From Fomes fomentarius (lineage: Eukaryota; Basidiomycota; Agaricomycetes; Polyporales; Polyporaceae): a stretch of DNA of 64,000 bases. A model generated the notes under the pieces. The model was not told the origin of the DNA and made no database searches. It saw nothing but the letters and a program-made list of their open reading frames with translations. The DNA is taken from the NCBI GenBank assembly GCA_022606135.1, contig JABYQN010000011.1, positions 496,001 through 560,000 on the forward strand, read 5' to 3'. The first letter of the stretch is position 1; every line of letters starts with the position of its first letter. Shown here piece by piece: positions 35,124-46,653 of the stretch. Position numbers and translations under genes: made by a program.

Positions 35124-36487
35124 TGAGAGAGGTCTGCCACAGTGTTCCGTCTTACATTTTCACGGCATGAATCATCGGGTGCGTTGGCAGTGGCTGTGTG
35201 CCCTCAGCTGCTAGTCTCAGTCGTGGTTTGTCTGGGTCATGCTTACTCCGCTCATGCAGGGTATCGGAAAAGTGGTCGCCCCCACTAGCATGGTGTGATA
35301 CAACCGAATAAGTAAGGACTGGGTCATATAACCACCCTCGTCGGCGCCGCAATATCGCGGTTTTTAACTACTACGAGACGATTGTCAACTGCCTTGAATC
35401 GTACCTCCCGAGCCTTCTGCAGACGCAGGTGTGGTCGCTAACCTCTAATACGATGTGAATCGTATCTACTTACTACGTGGTCACCTTCTATCTACTTTGC
35501 ATACGCACGGAATGCATGATTGCAAACGAACCGGCGAGCAGGGTTGAACGGATGCACCTTGCCGACCAGACTAGAGGGCCAGAGGCCATAATGTGCGGAA
35601 ACGGTCAGGATCACGGATAGGTTGTGGTTGTGGTTGAGCCTCACATCCGACAGGCGCCCAACAATTGCATCTCAAGCTCTCGTGAAGTCCTCGGACAACC
35701 TTCAAGAATTCAGAGACTGAAGTTGTAGTAAGAGCATTCAACTTCGGGCTCTCGTCCGGGGCGCTAATTGTACAATTAAACAGACCAGTTCCCGCGCTTA
35801 CAGCTATTTCCGAAATTGGTGGCCGCTCATCTCCGACTGACGCGCGCACACTTTCGACACGAAGAAGTCAGAAAATACAAACAAATCGACTGTGCCCTTG
35901 CCGCTGCATCCTTTGCTCTAAGACTGGCGATATATACTGCTACAAGCCTTGCAAACACATCTACACCTTGGAAATCCCCATAGATACTCGGGTTTGTAAG
36001 TTACAGAAGTCAGATCATCTAGGGACAATCCCGGATTTCTGACCAGGATCCGGCCACGAATACCTCTTGTCTTCGCCCTAGAGCTTCCTAGCATCATATA
36101 TACACACTAGATACCATCTATGTGCGATGCTATGTAGCCTATGAGCAATTCCGGGGTTCTAATGCCCTGTCCAAAGTTGCGGACGTTTGGCGCCCGATGA
36201 CGTGGTTACTGAGGCAGACCAAAAAGTGGATTTCTGTACCTCGTGAGGCATAGAAATCGCTCAATGTGCTCATTCATGCCTCAGAATGAGTTTTTTCGGC
36301 CAATCAAGGTGCCAACGTGAACTGACCTCCTTCATAATTTTCGAATTTTTCGTGTGCAAAGTGTGCTGTGCAGTTGGGCGCTCGGCCACCAAAAATGGAA
36401 CCAGCTGTAGGAGGGCACTGCGTGACTCACTTCCTTACCAACACCACCTCCATCATTCACATCCCTTCTTGCCAGCCCCATCTCGAC
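35124..36487. other. Intergenic region, 1.4 kb
   Basis: AT-richer than its surroundings, with no gene recognised. It separates two family-2 F-box pseudogenes on the same strand. Confidence 0.5.
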
Positions 36488-37820
36488 ATGCAACAGCAGA
36501 CACTCTCAAGTCTTCCGGCCGAACTCATTCACACCATCATCTCTCTCCTTGAGAACAAGTCAAGCGTGTTGGCGTGTTCTTGAACGAGCCGTCGAATTCG
36601 CGAGGTCGCGGTCGAGTTCATCTTCCGCAAGCTACTCGTGTGGATAAGGGACCTTGAAACCGTCGACCACGCTATCCGATTCTTGGAGCAGAATCCCCGA
36701 GCCGCTCAATGCATCATCTCGCTACAGATGAGCGTGTATCCCCCAAAGCGTCCCAAGTTTGATGAGGTCAAGATGAACGAGGGTTTGATGAAAAGGATCA
36801 TGACTGCGACGCCGAAAATGCAGTATCTCAGGCTTTGCCACTTCAATTTCGATACTTCATCCGTCTGCCAGCTTGGTGACGGCACACCCACCCAGAGTAA
36901 GAAACGGTTTCAGGCTCGGTCGCCTCGTTATCCATGAGATGCGTAGGAGTTCAACGCTTTCGGGACTACTCAGAGTCTTGTCGCTGCTTGACCTTACGGC
37001 CTTGGACTCGGACGTGAGCGGGTGGTGCTATGGCTTCGGTACGACTCAGCCGTTCGACACGCGATACATCCTCGGACCCATCCGCACTAGGAAGCTTAGA
37101 GTGGCTCATAGCGCAGAATATTGTGGGAGCAACAAGGAACGCATTCCCATGTTGGTCGACGCCCTCTTGAAAACGATACAGGCTGGCGTATTGCGGGAGC
37201 TGTCGACCTCGACTCAGAGCACGCGGTCCGGTCCCTGGGTCGGTTCCTAACCCGCGCAGGAGGCAGACTCCGCTCTCTGCATATCGACCTCGATACATAT
37301 ACGCATGGACGCCGCCCCACTGGGGCGCCGTGGCAGGACCCATTATGCAGTACGTCAACTCGGAGTTCCACCATGTAGGAAAGAGTCTGCCACTGACCAC
37401 AGTGCGCTTATGTAGACACCTGGGCCGCACTCAACATCGGTGCTTGCGCCTCACTCGAGTTCTTCAGAATCCCGATATGTCTCGCTCCGGAAATACAAGT
37501 ATTGCAGTTGGAGCACGTATCCCTGCCAGTCACGAGCATCCTGAGGCATGTATCGCCCACTCTCCGCATCGTCACCATCGTTGTCGGGCACATTCACCGC
37601 CCTACCTTGCTCAACAACAGATCCGTACTTGGGTTACATGATTTGGACCAAGGTTCTCGTCGCGTCACGGTTCCCTAATCTCGAATCCTTGGAGGTGCAT
37701 TTCATTCCCGACTTGTATCTCAAGCACAAAGGCAACTATTGGGAAGACTGTGTAGCTGACGTTCATCGCGCGCTGCCGGATCTCCACGCTCGGCGGCTAT
37801 TGAGAGCGAACGAATACTAG
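36488..37820 (+). pseudogene. F-box family-2 pseudogene with nonsense and frameshift lesions
   Basis: Starts with an intact F-box helix (LSSLPAELIHTIISLLENK). Codon 32 (36581-36583) is TGA, where the relative at 46654-48005 has a Leu codon in ACSLTS. Reading past it gives RIREVAVEFIF and FLEQNPRAAQCIISLQ. A frameshift lies near 36900-36920, before RLGRLVIHEMRRSSTLSGLL. A second lies near 37200, between VLREL and DLDSEHAVRSLGRFL. The end RALPDLHARRLLRANEY is intact. The intron position of family 2 before TWAALNIGACASL is also retained. The moderate number of lesions suggests fairly recent loss. Confidence 0.82.
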
Positions 37821-39346
37821 GTTCGTGAAGACTAGAGCGCCAAAGGAGGCGGGTTTTCGTCGTTGCCGTTATCACCGATATGTACTAATTGGATGTGTTC
37901 GTCTCTCCGACAAGCAGCGCTAGTACTATGGGATGTTCGCTAATCTGGTGACATTTTATTCCGTGTGGTAAGGCATTTCGGAGATGCGTTCGCATCTTGC
38001 AAACAAGTGATAGGTATTAGCAGGGTTACACAACATTCAGTTGAGTGATCCCTCCTTGTTGGGGACTCGGTTTAGTATCGTTTTCGTCGCTTCCTCGACA
38101 CGGCTCCACCATCAATAAGTATTATCATGTTGTCCGCAATGAAGCGAGGGAATCTTCGATCGATGAACATGCACACCGATGAGATGTCTCAGTAATCTGA
38201 CTCATCATATCGAGGAGTTCTATGAGGTCGAAATAGGTATCATATAGGCCGGTGATCACACGTTCGGTCTGCAAAACACAAGTGAGCTCCTACTGGTAGA
38301 GTACGGAGTTCAGGTTATCGCAAGACAGTCGGTAGACAATCTCCCTCACTGTAATTGAGCCGTTCATTCACCTATCCGCAAAATACCGCTAACGTTTCGA
38401 TATTGTGGACCATCTTTCATTCACGTATTATTGGCAAGCATCAGGGAGCGTCAGACTAAGTACTCGATCTATCTATCATTGACTTGTTCATGATGATATT
38501 CGGGGGCCTTAGAAAGCGTGGCAGTAGTAACACCGGCAGCTACAGTAACTCGATCCAGGAGGTGGAATTGAAGGAGAGAGGAGCATCGGTCGGAACTAAA
38601 TGATGTGAGTAGTAAGCTCCGATACATAGGAGGTGAATGGCAGTAAGACACTAGTCGTGCCTACTAGCGTCTCAGAATTGTGACCACAGGGCGACTAGAT
38701 TTGTGATTAAGGGGATCCACCCATGTGGAAATTCGTTGGGGGTCCTAAGGCTTGACGAGCTTGGGTCGGGACACAGCTCGACCGTGAGTCAGAGACTCGG
38801 AAGTTGGTCCTTTTCGGAAGTTGGACCCAAGGTCTACCAGCATAACAAGTGGAGTCATGGACTCGGCAGCTGAGGCTGCAGCTCAGTGGAGACTAACGAA
38901 CGTCGCACCTGCTCACCAGGATGGTTTACCAGGCTGTCTGATGAGACTCCGAGTCGGAATTTGCGATGCATACTAGTGCCGTCATTAGATGCTGGATCAG
39001 AAGAAAGTATGAACACATTTGTGTGGGTGACCAGGGCAGGGTTTCTAGTAGTGAATGTGAATGGAGCACAGTCGAGGACGGATCGGTAGGAGGGTAAATG
39101 TACCACAGCGCTACTATGCCTAGTAGGGTTGACTCACTGAGGCTGGCACGTGTGCTGCCTTCTTTGCCGCAGCTCACTTCGCACATCTCGGCCTTACTAC
39201 CGCAGTGCCAGTATGTTGTACAATCTCGTGACACTCTCGGTATCAAAGATAAGTACAAGAGATCGATGACGACTGAGCAAGCACCTAACACCTCTACTAC
39301 TACCCACACACACCTACTTCACTCTATTGCGCGAGTTATTCCATAA
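37821..39346. other. Intergenic region, 1.5 kb
   Basis: No gene is recognised. It probably carries the promoter of the BTB gene. A short imperfect direct repeat (GGAAGTTGG) occurs near 38795-38825. Confidence 0.5.
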
Positions 39347-40305
39347 ATGGATGACCAGCCCCTTTCCAGTCGCTTGACAGCGTTGGGGTCCTCTTTGGTA
39401 CCTCAGCCTCCCTCTGTGGCAGCAGGACCCGGGGAACAAAGCAAGAGAGACACATCCTTCTATTCTGACCACGTCATCTTCAAGGTAAGCGCTCTTTCAA
39501 CCGTGCCCAGTTCCTCGTAGCATTCTGATATCTTATACTCGTTTTTACTCACATTCACAAGGTCGGCAATCATTTCTTCAAGGTACCGCGGCGCAAGTTC
39601 GAAGATGACTCGGACATCTTCAGAGGCATGTTCATGCTTCCCCCGGAGCCGGAGCCGCCGAAGGCTCGTCTGACGATCATCCTCTGGTGCTGGAGACCAT
39701 CGACGTCGACGAGTTCCGTGCGCTGTTGCGGGTCATGTTCCGACCGTAAGCGTTTCAATCATGAATGGGAGAATTGTTTATGGGCACTTAACAGCCTATG
39801 GTTCGCCAGCCACTACGGCCCGTCCATCGACGAGCAGAGAGAGCCCACTCTTGAAGAGTGGATCTCCATCCTGAAACTCACCACGATGTGGCATTTTCAT
39901 GGGCTCCGGCGCACGGCGATCGACAGACTGACGCCCCTCGTGCAAGATGGGGATCCCATCCAGTGGATCGTGCTTGCTCGCAAGTACGACGTGCACGAAT
40001 GGCTCTTGCCTGCGTTGAATGCGTTAGCGCGTCGTCCACGGGCGCTGCAACTGCACGAGGTCAACTCGCTAGGTATTGCGACAGTGGTCAAGATGGCGGA
40101 GGTTCGGGAGAGCTTCAACGAACAAGGTAGCTACAGGCACTCAAGCCGAGAAGATGGCAACTTTGAAGGAGAAATTCAGCGGCTCTTCGCGGATGAGTTG
40201 CCACGAGAACCTCGGTGCCTTGCCGACGACTCGGAGGTGAACAGTGGATACGACTTGCTCGTCGCGAGGTCCACTGGAATGCACAGGTGGGGCAAACGTC
40301 GATGA
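39347..40305 (+). CDS. BTB/POZ domain protein with a one-base frame break
   Basis: BTB (POZ) protein of the type abundant in agaricomycetes, possibly a cullin-3 adaptor or transcriptional regulator. Exons fit at 39347-39484, 39562-39745 and 39810-40305. The BTB core reads SFYSDHVIFKVGNHFFKVPR, DIFRGMFMLPPEPEPP, then HPLVLETIDVDEFRALLRVM, with RPHYGPSIDEQREPTLEEW and ISILKLTTMWHFHGLRRTAI after the second intron. Within exon 2, near 39650-39665, the frame slips by one base between EPEPPK and GSSDDHPL. One added base would give a 272-residue protein of normal length. No other lesion is seen, so it may be a sequencing error in a GC-rich repeat or a recent mutation. The second intron uses the acceptor ending at 39809; an AG 16 nt upstream would lose the frame. 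Confidence 0.75.
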
Positions 40306-40711
40306 GGGCAATGACCATAGAGTGTGAGCAGTAGCGAGGATCGAAGGTCTGAGGAAGGTACAAAGAGGCAGGATGGGACTCGAGTGCTTACTACTTGCAA
40401 TCCATGTTATATTAGATTGATGCAACTCGGGCTTGGGGAGCACCTAAATCAAAGAAAAAAGGGCATATATGTAACCGAAGTTCCGGCTGTCCACGCCCGA
40501 CAGTCACAGCGCCAGGGCGATGCCGAAAGCAGACGGATCGGGCGTCGATAACTGTGGCCCCAAGAGCACCGCCAACGACCTACTTACTCGTAACTCAACC
40601 ACGCCCACGCCGACGACGACTCCACGAGTGTCTGATTCTCGTTGTCCTCCCTTCTCCTTCTTCTCATCCTCGGTCTCCTAGAGCTAGAGGACTCTCTTTC
40701 GCCCGCACGCC
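40306..40711. other. Intergenic spacer, 0.4 kb
   Basis: Between the BTB and coactosin genes, both on the plus strand. CT-rich before the coactosin start (about 40640-40700). No gene. Confidence 0.5.
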
Positions 40712-41593
40712 ATGGCCGACCTCTCCGATCCGCAGATCGACACAGGTGAGCCCCGTCGGACGCCCCTCCCAAACCCCCGCTCGAGGACGGGCCGTGACCG
40801 CAGACGATCGTTCGTGCAGCGTACCAGGACGTCCGCTCGGACAAGACGGATACGAACTGGCTTCTGATCGACTACGAGGTGCGTGCGCCAACGTTCGAGT
40901 TCCGGAGAGGGTGATCGCGCGTGAGCTAACGAGTATGCCATCCATTTCATCGACCTCACCGTACCGACCATCCATCTTGTCTTGCTACCACGTCCGGCAC
41001 GCGACGATCTACATCGCAATTCCTCTATGCACGCCTCGGGACGGGGATCTCTGTCGCGCGACCATGTGCCTAGTCTGACCGCTCGGACAAGCTGAAGCTT
41101 ACGGCGACCGGATCGGGAGGGCTTACTGAGCTGCGCGAGCAGCTAGACGACTCCAAGGCGTCGTACGCGTACGTACGCGTCCAATACGCCAACGACAAGG
41201 AGTCTACCCGAGAGAAATTCATCCTCGTCGTCTGGATCGGCCCCAACTGCAAGGTCATGCGCAAAGCCAAGGTATGTCCCGCAATACATTGTGTCTCTTC
41301 CCTCTACCTTGCTATGTATGGCTGCCAGTCATCTCGAGCGTGATCGTGGAGTATATATACCTGGACTGTTTCTGAGATGCGTTTGATTCCCAGATCTCTG
41401 TGCACTCAGCAGACGTGAAGAACGTCCTGCGCGTGTTCTCAGTAGAGGTGCCGGCCCGGGAGAAGGACGATCTCAAGGAGGAGCCCATTGTCCTCAAGCT
41501 ACGCAAGGTGTGTCTCGGCCCAACTCTGCACCAGCCCGTGGTCTTGAACATTCTCGTTGGCAGGCAGGAGGCGCCAGCTACGACGGCGTTTAG
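40712..41593 (+). CDS. Coactosin-like actin-binding protein (ADF-H domain)
   Basis: Small F-actin-binding protein of the ADF/cofilin-homology superfamily, acting on the cortical actin cytoskeleton. Five exons fit: 40712-40745, 40820-40878, 41074-41271, 41394-41507 and 41564-41593, giving 144 residues, the usual coactosin length. The protein starts MADLSDPQIDTAYQDVRSDK and continues TDTNWLLIDYE, YAYVRVQYANDKESTREKFI, LVVWIGPNCKVMRKAK and SVHSADVKNVLRVFSVEV, ending AGGASYDGV. VWIGPN and the helix before LRVFSVEV are the family's characteristic elements. The second intron is 195 nt, longer than its neighbours. The gene is convergent with the Sec20 gene, whose stop lies 178 bp away. Confidence 0.92.
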
Positions 41594-41770
41594 TCGTTGG
41601 GCGTGGAGAGGGCGTGGAGATCGCGCCGTCGTGATGGCTCGCATATCATCTCCAACCAGTCGCTGCAGTCTGTTATCCTTGTATGATCATCTTCTTGGGG
41701 TTTCATTCTCATGTGCTCCAGTATGCCGTCAAGAACCAAGATAAATAGAGGTGCGTACATGCTCTCCCTA

Positions 41771-43086
41771 CTATAGCTCGTCGTGTGACCCAGACCCCGG
41801 AGTTGCCTCGGTGAGGACGGAAGACGATGTGCTAGTCGCCTCTTGATCTAGCAGTATTGATGGATCCGATGCTGTAGTTGAGAGGCCATCCGACAGGTTT
41901 GTGAGATTATCAACGTCACTGTGAGGCAGATCAGAGCTGTTAAGCGAGATAATAGAGCTTGCGAGCGATGCAGCAACACTCGACGTGGTCGCCAACACTG
42001 TCGACACTGTCGAGATGACCTCGCTTGCAGTCGCAGTCAACGAAGCCTCGCCCTTCTCCATTGCGAGCAGAGCTTCGTCCCCGCTGAAGTCAGGTATGAA
42101 GCGCGTCCACCAGAGCGCGATCCGGAGACCACGGTCGACCAACCGCTGCTTGAGGATGAAGAGGACGACGAGGACAAAGAAAATGAGTCCGGCGAAGATG
42201 AGCATGCGGTCCATCCAATCAGATTTCTCGAGCGCGGTGATGAGGTGCTTGGACGTGGTCATGAGCGAGTCGAGGACGTCGTGCGTGGAGGATGTGGACT
42301 TGAGCGCGGCGGTAGAGGATTCTGTGTTCCGGGTGAGGAATGGTCGGGGGTTAGGTAAAATTGGGGCACACCCAGAAGTTGAGTAGACAGGACTGAGCGT
42401 TCGAGCTCTCCCTGCATGAGTCCGATTGTCCTCTGCAATGCCTCCGTTACGTCGTTATTCGCTTTCATAAGCGCATCCTCTCTATGAATGCACAGTTAGC
42501 TCTTGAAGAGAATAGGCGACTTGTACCGGTTTATAGGGATACGTACGTGACTTTCTCGTTCAACGTCTGCTTCTCGCGTACAGCAGAAGAACGCAAAAGC
42601 TCTTCGCGGCGTGACGACTGTTGTGCGTCGATCGTGCGTTTCGACGTCAGAACAGCCGCACGCATGTCTTTCCTTAACCTATCCGCCCCTCATCAGCATC
42701 AGCATACGCTACACAACCTTCCACAACCAAGGCAAGTACAGCAACGCACGCACCTAGCCAAGCTTGCCTGGAATTCAGCCACGACCTGCCTCAGCTCCCT
42801 CCTCGCGCGCTCCGTCCGCTGGTCCTCCACTGCAACATCCAGGCTCTACTCAGCTCGTCTCCATATCTCCTTCCTCTCTACATAGTATCACGCGTACCTC
42901 GAGCTGCCGCGCGAATACGTCAAGGTCATCCCGGACTTCCGCAGCGTACTGCTGTTGGAGCGTGAGCGGGCCGGCGCAGGTTCGGAGGCGAGGTAGTTGG
43001 AAGTCGAGGATGTCCTTTTGGCGGCGTTCCAGGGAGGCGATGATACTTGAGGTCTCTTCGTCGAGCGCGGAGGGGATTGGAGGCAT
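41771..43086 (-). CDS. SEC20: SNARE protein Sec20 (BNIP1 family)
   Basis: Q-SNARE acting in Golgi-to-ER retrograde transport with the Dsl1 tether and Ufe1/Use1. Five exons fit: 42898-43086, 42754-42845, 42547-42678, 42372-42481 and 41771-42321, giving 357 residues. The N-terminal half is coiled-coil helix (LDEETSSIIASLERRQKDIL, VAEFQASLARLRKDM, REELLRSSAVREKQTL). The SNARE region reads STHDVLDSLMTTSKHLITAL, then SDWMDRML. The membrane anchor IFAGLIFFVLVVLFILKQRLVD follows, and RGLRIALWW after the anchor is a Sec20 hallmark. The C-terminus is a long lumenal Ser/Thr-rich tail without a clear HDEL-type signal; it ends HDEL-like (GSHDEL), which is in fact an ER-retrieval-type terminus. That ending strongly supports ER residence, as in yeast Sec20. 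Divergent from RRG9 with a 235-bp gap. Confidence 0.9.
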
Positions 43087-43321
43087 GGCTAGTAGATGAG
43101 GGTGTGGAGGAGGTGGTGGTGTCGAGTGCAGCGTGTCACTGTACGTGCCGCGGACCGTGCGTCACAGCAATGTCGGCATCAGCCGAGCTCTGTTGGCAGA
43201 CGCATTCTAGACGCTCACTGCTCACGCAGCTCCCTCCCGGTTCCGTTACATCCTTGTCGCCGTGCTCTATCCCTTCATTATCCATCACGCATCCTTGAAC
43301 ACCGTGTATCACTAGCTCGTG
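43087..43321. promoter_or_regulatory. Bidirectional promoter region of Sec20 and RRG9 genes
   Basis: Only 235 bp separate the two divergent start codons, so the promoters must overlap. No specific factor site is recognised. Confidence 0.6.
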
Positions 43322-43972
43322 ATGCTAGCTGCTAAAATGCGCTCGGTTATTCGCGCGAAGCCACCAGCACGGTATACACACATCAACCTCTACACAACCG
43401 TCGCGGAGCTCGCTCGGACACACTGGAAGACAGGTGCCCACCCGGCCCCTCAGACCCTCGTGGAAGATGAAGACGAGGACTGGCCCGCACCGCAGAAGGA
43501 AGAACACCCTTCCATCGAGCGCGAGCTGGCAGAGGCAGAGGCGGACGGCTCACTCTCCACACGTCCTCGCTCGCACAGACCCTTCTCCCGAAAGGCGGAG
43601 CTCAAGCCGACCCCGGAGGAGTACGCCACGCATCGAGCGACACTGAAGAAGAAGTTTCCGGAGGGCTGGGCTCCCCCACGCAAGCTGTCTCGCGAAGCGA
43701 TGGACGCGCTGCGGAGCCTGCACGCGCTCGACCCCGCGCGGTTCTCCACGCCGTTGCTGGCGGACAAGTTCCGCATCAGCACGGAGGCCGTGAGGAGGAT
43801 TCTGAAGAGCAAGTGGGAGCCGACGAGGGAACAGCAGACGCGGATGGCGGAACGGGAGAGGCTAGCGCGCCAGGAGTGGAAGAAAGGGAAGAGGGTGGAG
43901 GAGCAGAGGAGGTATGACAAGGGGGAGGAGGAGCGTCAGGAGAGGGAGGATGACCGCCTCTCACTCACATAG
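43322..43972 (+). CDS. RRG9: RRG9/neugrin-like mitochondrial protein
   Basis: Homolog of yeast Rrg9 (required for respiratory growth) and animal neugrin, mitochondrial proteins needed for mitochondrial genome or ribosomal RNA maintenance. A single exon encodes 216 residues. Start is ATG at 43322; the codon before is GTG. The N-terminus (MLAAKMRSVIRAKPPARYTH) is basic without acidic residues, as in a mitochondrial presequence. An acidic linker follows, then the conserved core: FPEGWAPPRKLSREAMDALR, LHALDPARFSTPLLADKFRI and STEAVRRILKSKWEPT, a helix-turn-helix-like fold. The C-terminus is a charged Arg/Glu helix. Intronless in a region where most genes have several introns. Confidence 0.88.
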   Translation: MLAAKMRSVIRAKPPARYTHINLYTTVAELARTHWKTGAHPAPQTLVEDEDEDWPAPQKEEHPSIERELAEAEADGSLSTRPRSHRPFSRKAELKPTPEEYATHRATLKKKFPEGWAPPRKLSREAMDALRSLHALDPARFSTPLLADKFRISTEAVRRILKSKWEPTREQQTRMAERERLARQEWKKGKRVEEQRRYDKGEEERQEREDDRLSLT

Positions 43973-44694
43973 GAGGTTGGTTGGATATGTGGGGGGAAGG
44001 TGCATATATAGCTATCCTAAGGTTGTTCTAATTTACAGGTGCCGTATCATATCCCCTGTCCTGTCCGACGCTGAATACGCCCCTGCTTCACAGAGGCGTT
44101 CTACGCGCACATCGTCGTTCAATGTCCTATTCATGTCCCTCCTAAAATTCCGGACGGAGTCTCCACTGCCGCAGACGCCTCTACCCCCGTTGCCCTATAG
44201 TCCGCTACCCTCTAGCTTTGCTGTAACTCGTCGGCGAAGAGCCGTGGAATTACCTTGATTCTGTAGGTCGCTTGATTTGGTGCCTGTGATGGACGACATG
44301 ATTCGGATATCTCCCTGGATCTTCGTCATTTTTCACCACCGTCGCGACCCCCAAGGCTTGACCGGGACCTCGTGCAGCTATTGCGTCTGTGGGTAACGCG
44401 CGAACGCGCATCATACTGCTGAGCAAGTACAGCTCATCAGTGGACGGGAGCCCTTCGCTACGACCGTAAGAGCGGCGTGAAGTTCTCGATCGCCGTGAGC
44501 TAGAGCCTGCTGACGCTGTGCATCGTTATGAGCTATAGGAGTCCTCGGGGCGGTTTTCTTCTACTTCTGGTTGCCTTTCAGTATCTCGACTGCGGCTGAC
44601 AGCTCAACGTGGATGAGTGCGAAATGATATAACGTGCTCTATCACTACATGAGATCTATCATCTAAGCCTATATCTGCGATGAACTTGAAGACG
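43973..44694. other. Intergenic region with duplicated segment
   Basis: About 44465-44620 is repeated at 48505-48640: both contain GTGAGCTAGAGCCTGCTGAC followed by CTGTGCATC. This is the downstream flank of the inverted F-box/kinase block. No gene is seen. Confidence 0.65.
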
Positions 44695-46058
44695 TCAGAT
44701 GCTGCCACCTTCTGTTGAAGAGATCAGGACAATATCGTTGATTGAAGCTTCAATGGTCAAGCGTTCACTAGCGTGCAAGTTGCGCAGCGCTTTCTTGCAC
44801 CCGGCTATGGCTTTTGCTCGAAATCTATCCCGGTCGACCAATGTAATCGGGCATAAGCGCAGGTGCAGCTCCAAGCTTTCGAAACGAGGCAACTTGGCGG
44901 GGTCAGAAAGCACCTTGTCCAAGGCCTGCAACTTCGTCAGACGCCTGTTGCTCAGAGCCTCCGGCATTGTGATAACGTCAACATAGAACGTAACCTTCTT
45001 GAGCGTTTTGGAAACCTGTTGTATGAGCTTCGCGGGAGCAGCGCACAATGGGAAGGCTGCAGCCTTGAGGGGCATCGCTACATTGAGACTGAGGTTCTCC
45101 AGACGGGTGCACGCGGAGAGATTGAGCAAGGACCAGTGCTCTGCCGCATCATGGCCATCAGTTTGGGGAGAGTGACGAGACAGAAGCTGCACTCACGGTC
45201 CAAGAGGTCGTTCCAATCCTGATGCTCTTCGTCTTCGATAATATATAGCGATGGGTTGTCGATCTTGAGCTCAACGATTTGACTGGCTGGACCGGCGAGC
45301 AGTCCGCCTAGCACGCGGATCGAGTCTCTGCAAGAGATCTTGACGTGGAGCTGTTGAAGATAGCCTGTCTCCAGATGCAAAGCCAATGCGCTCAGCATCT
45401 CTGTCTCATGAGCTTGGCTAGAGTACGTTATCTCGGCCACAAGGAAGCGCGCTCGAAGCGGGAGCGACACACGGCTTCGTGTAGGGGCTGTTGCGAGATC
45501 ATATGATCCACCAATACGGAGCGTGTCGACTTCGAACAGCGCAGCGATTCGGAGTGCTTCAGCGAGCGACGATTGGTGTTTGTTCCAGGTGAAAATCGTG
45601 AGGTCCTCTAGAGTTCGGCGAGACGGCTGAGCGATCAAGGACGAAGTGGGAGTGGGGGGTTCCGAGGATGTCGGGGACGCGTTTGTAGCTTTGATGCAAG
45701 CGTAAATGGATAGTGCACGAAGCTGCGGGAGTTTCTTCACGATGCGTGCCACAAATGCAGCATCGATAGTGGACAGTGCTCCCTCGCCGCTGTCGAGTTT
45801 GAGGCGGACGATATTGAGTGAGATGTTGAGAGAGTTGATGAACGAGAGAACGTGGACGAATGATCTGTCCTCCCAGATGCAAAGATACCTCTGCCTCTTG
45901 AAAAGCACCTCCTGGCATACCGGGCGCAAACATGAGCACACCAGGGTGCAAGCCTTTATCCACAGACTATTGCCCACTGCCGTCACGATCTCGTGCAACA
46001 GCTCATTGGGTAGAGCACAGAGCGTACGGTGGCTGTTGATTGTGTGAGACAATCCCAT
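44695..46058 (-). CDS. F-box protein, family 1, copy B
   Basis: Paralog of copies A and C, here on the minus strand. Exons 45197-46058 and 44695-45140, joined across a 56-nt intron (GTGAGT...GGCAG), give 435 residues. The F-box segment is TLCALPNELLHEIVTAVGNS, WIKACTLVCSCLRPVC and EVLFKRQRYL. Conserved blocks follow: LRIGGSYDLATAPTRSRVSL, HLETGYLQQLHVKISCRDSI, LLDQHWSLLNLSACTRLENL and SKTLKKVTFYVD. Relative to A and C, the C-terminus is extended by about 17 residues (SINDIVLISSTEGGSI) into sequence that is non-coding in the other copies, because the shared stop has been lost. Proposed role: SCF substrate adaptor. Its upstream region shares the CACCACC-rich tract of copies A and C. Confidence 0.8.
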
Positions 46059-46653
46059 TGCTGGAAGCGAGCGACAGGGTCGGTGGTGGTGATGGTGGTG
46101 GTTGGGTCTTGAGACGTGGTGGTCACGATGGTTATGTTTAAGGGAGCCCGGAGGCGCCCATGTTGGACATCGCTTGTTCCGTGGTATTAGCGCTCATCCA
46201 GACTAGTCGCTGTGTTACTACTCGTCCTCACTGCGCGAAAAAGGGATGGGAGGCTGGGTAATGCACCTCAGATAGCCTATACAAAAACTCTGAAGCGAGC
46301 AAGCTGAGAAGCAGCGCACAGTGATTGACCGTCTCATACTATTCACACTAGTAGTTCTCAACTAATTGGCACAGATGAATTGGGATCCATGCCGCTAGAA
46401 AATGTACTTCACATGGATGCGATCCGTCCCCAAAACATCTCCTTTTGGTTGATATGATTCGAAGCCAACCGCATACCCAACTTGATATGCGACCAGAGCT
46501 ACACATTGACTTACCACCACCGCCCGAGAGCCACTTGAACTCTCTCCGCTCTACCCCGCAGACCAACTTTGAAAGAGAGGGTGATTCGTCAGCATGCAGC
46601 TACAAGACATAGTTGACAACTCACACCCTCGGTAGAGTAATTCGCAACATTCA
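46059..46653. other. Intergenic spacer inside the F-box block
   Basis: Promoter region of copy B and the 3' flank of the family-2 copy. It is similar to 16316-16786 between the corresponding genes of the plus-strand module. No additional gene. Confidence 0.6.
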
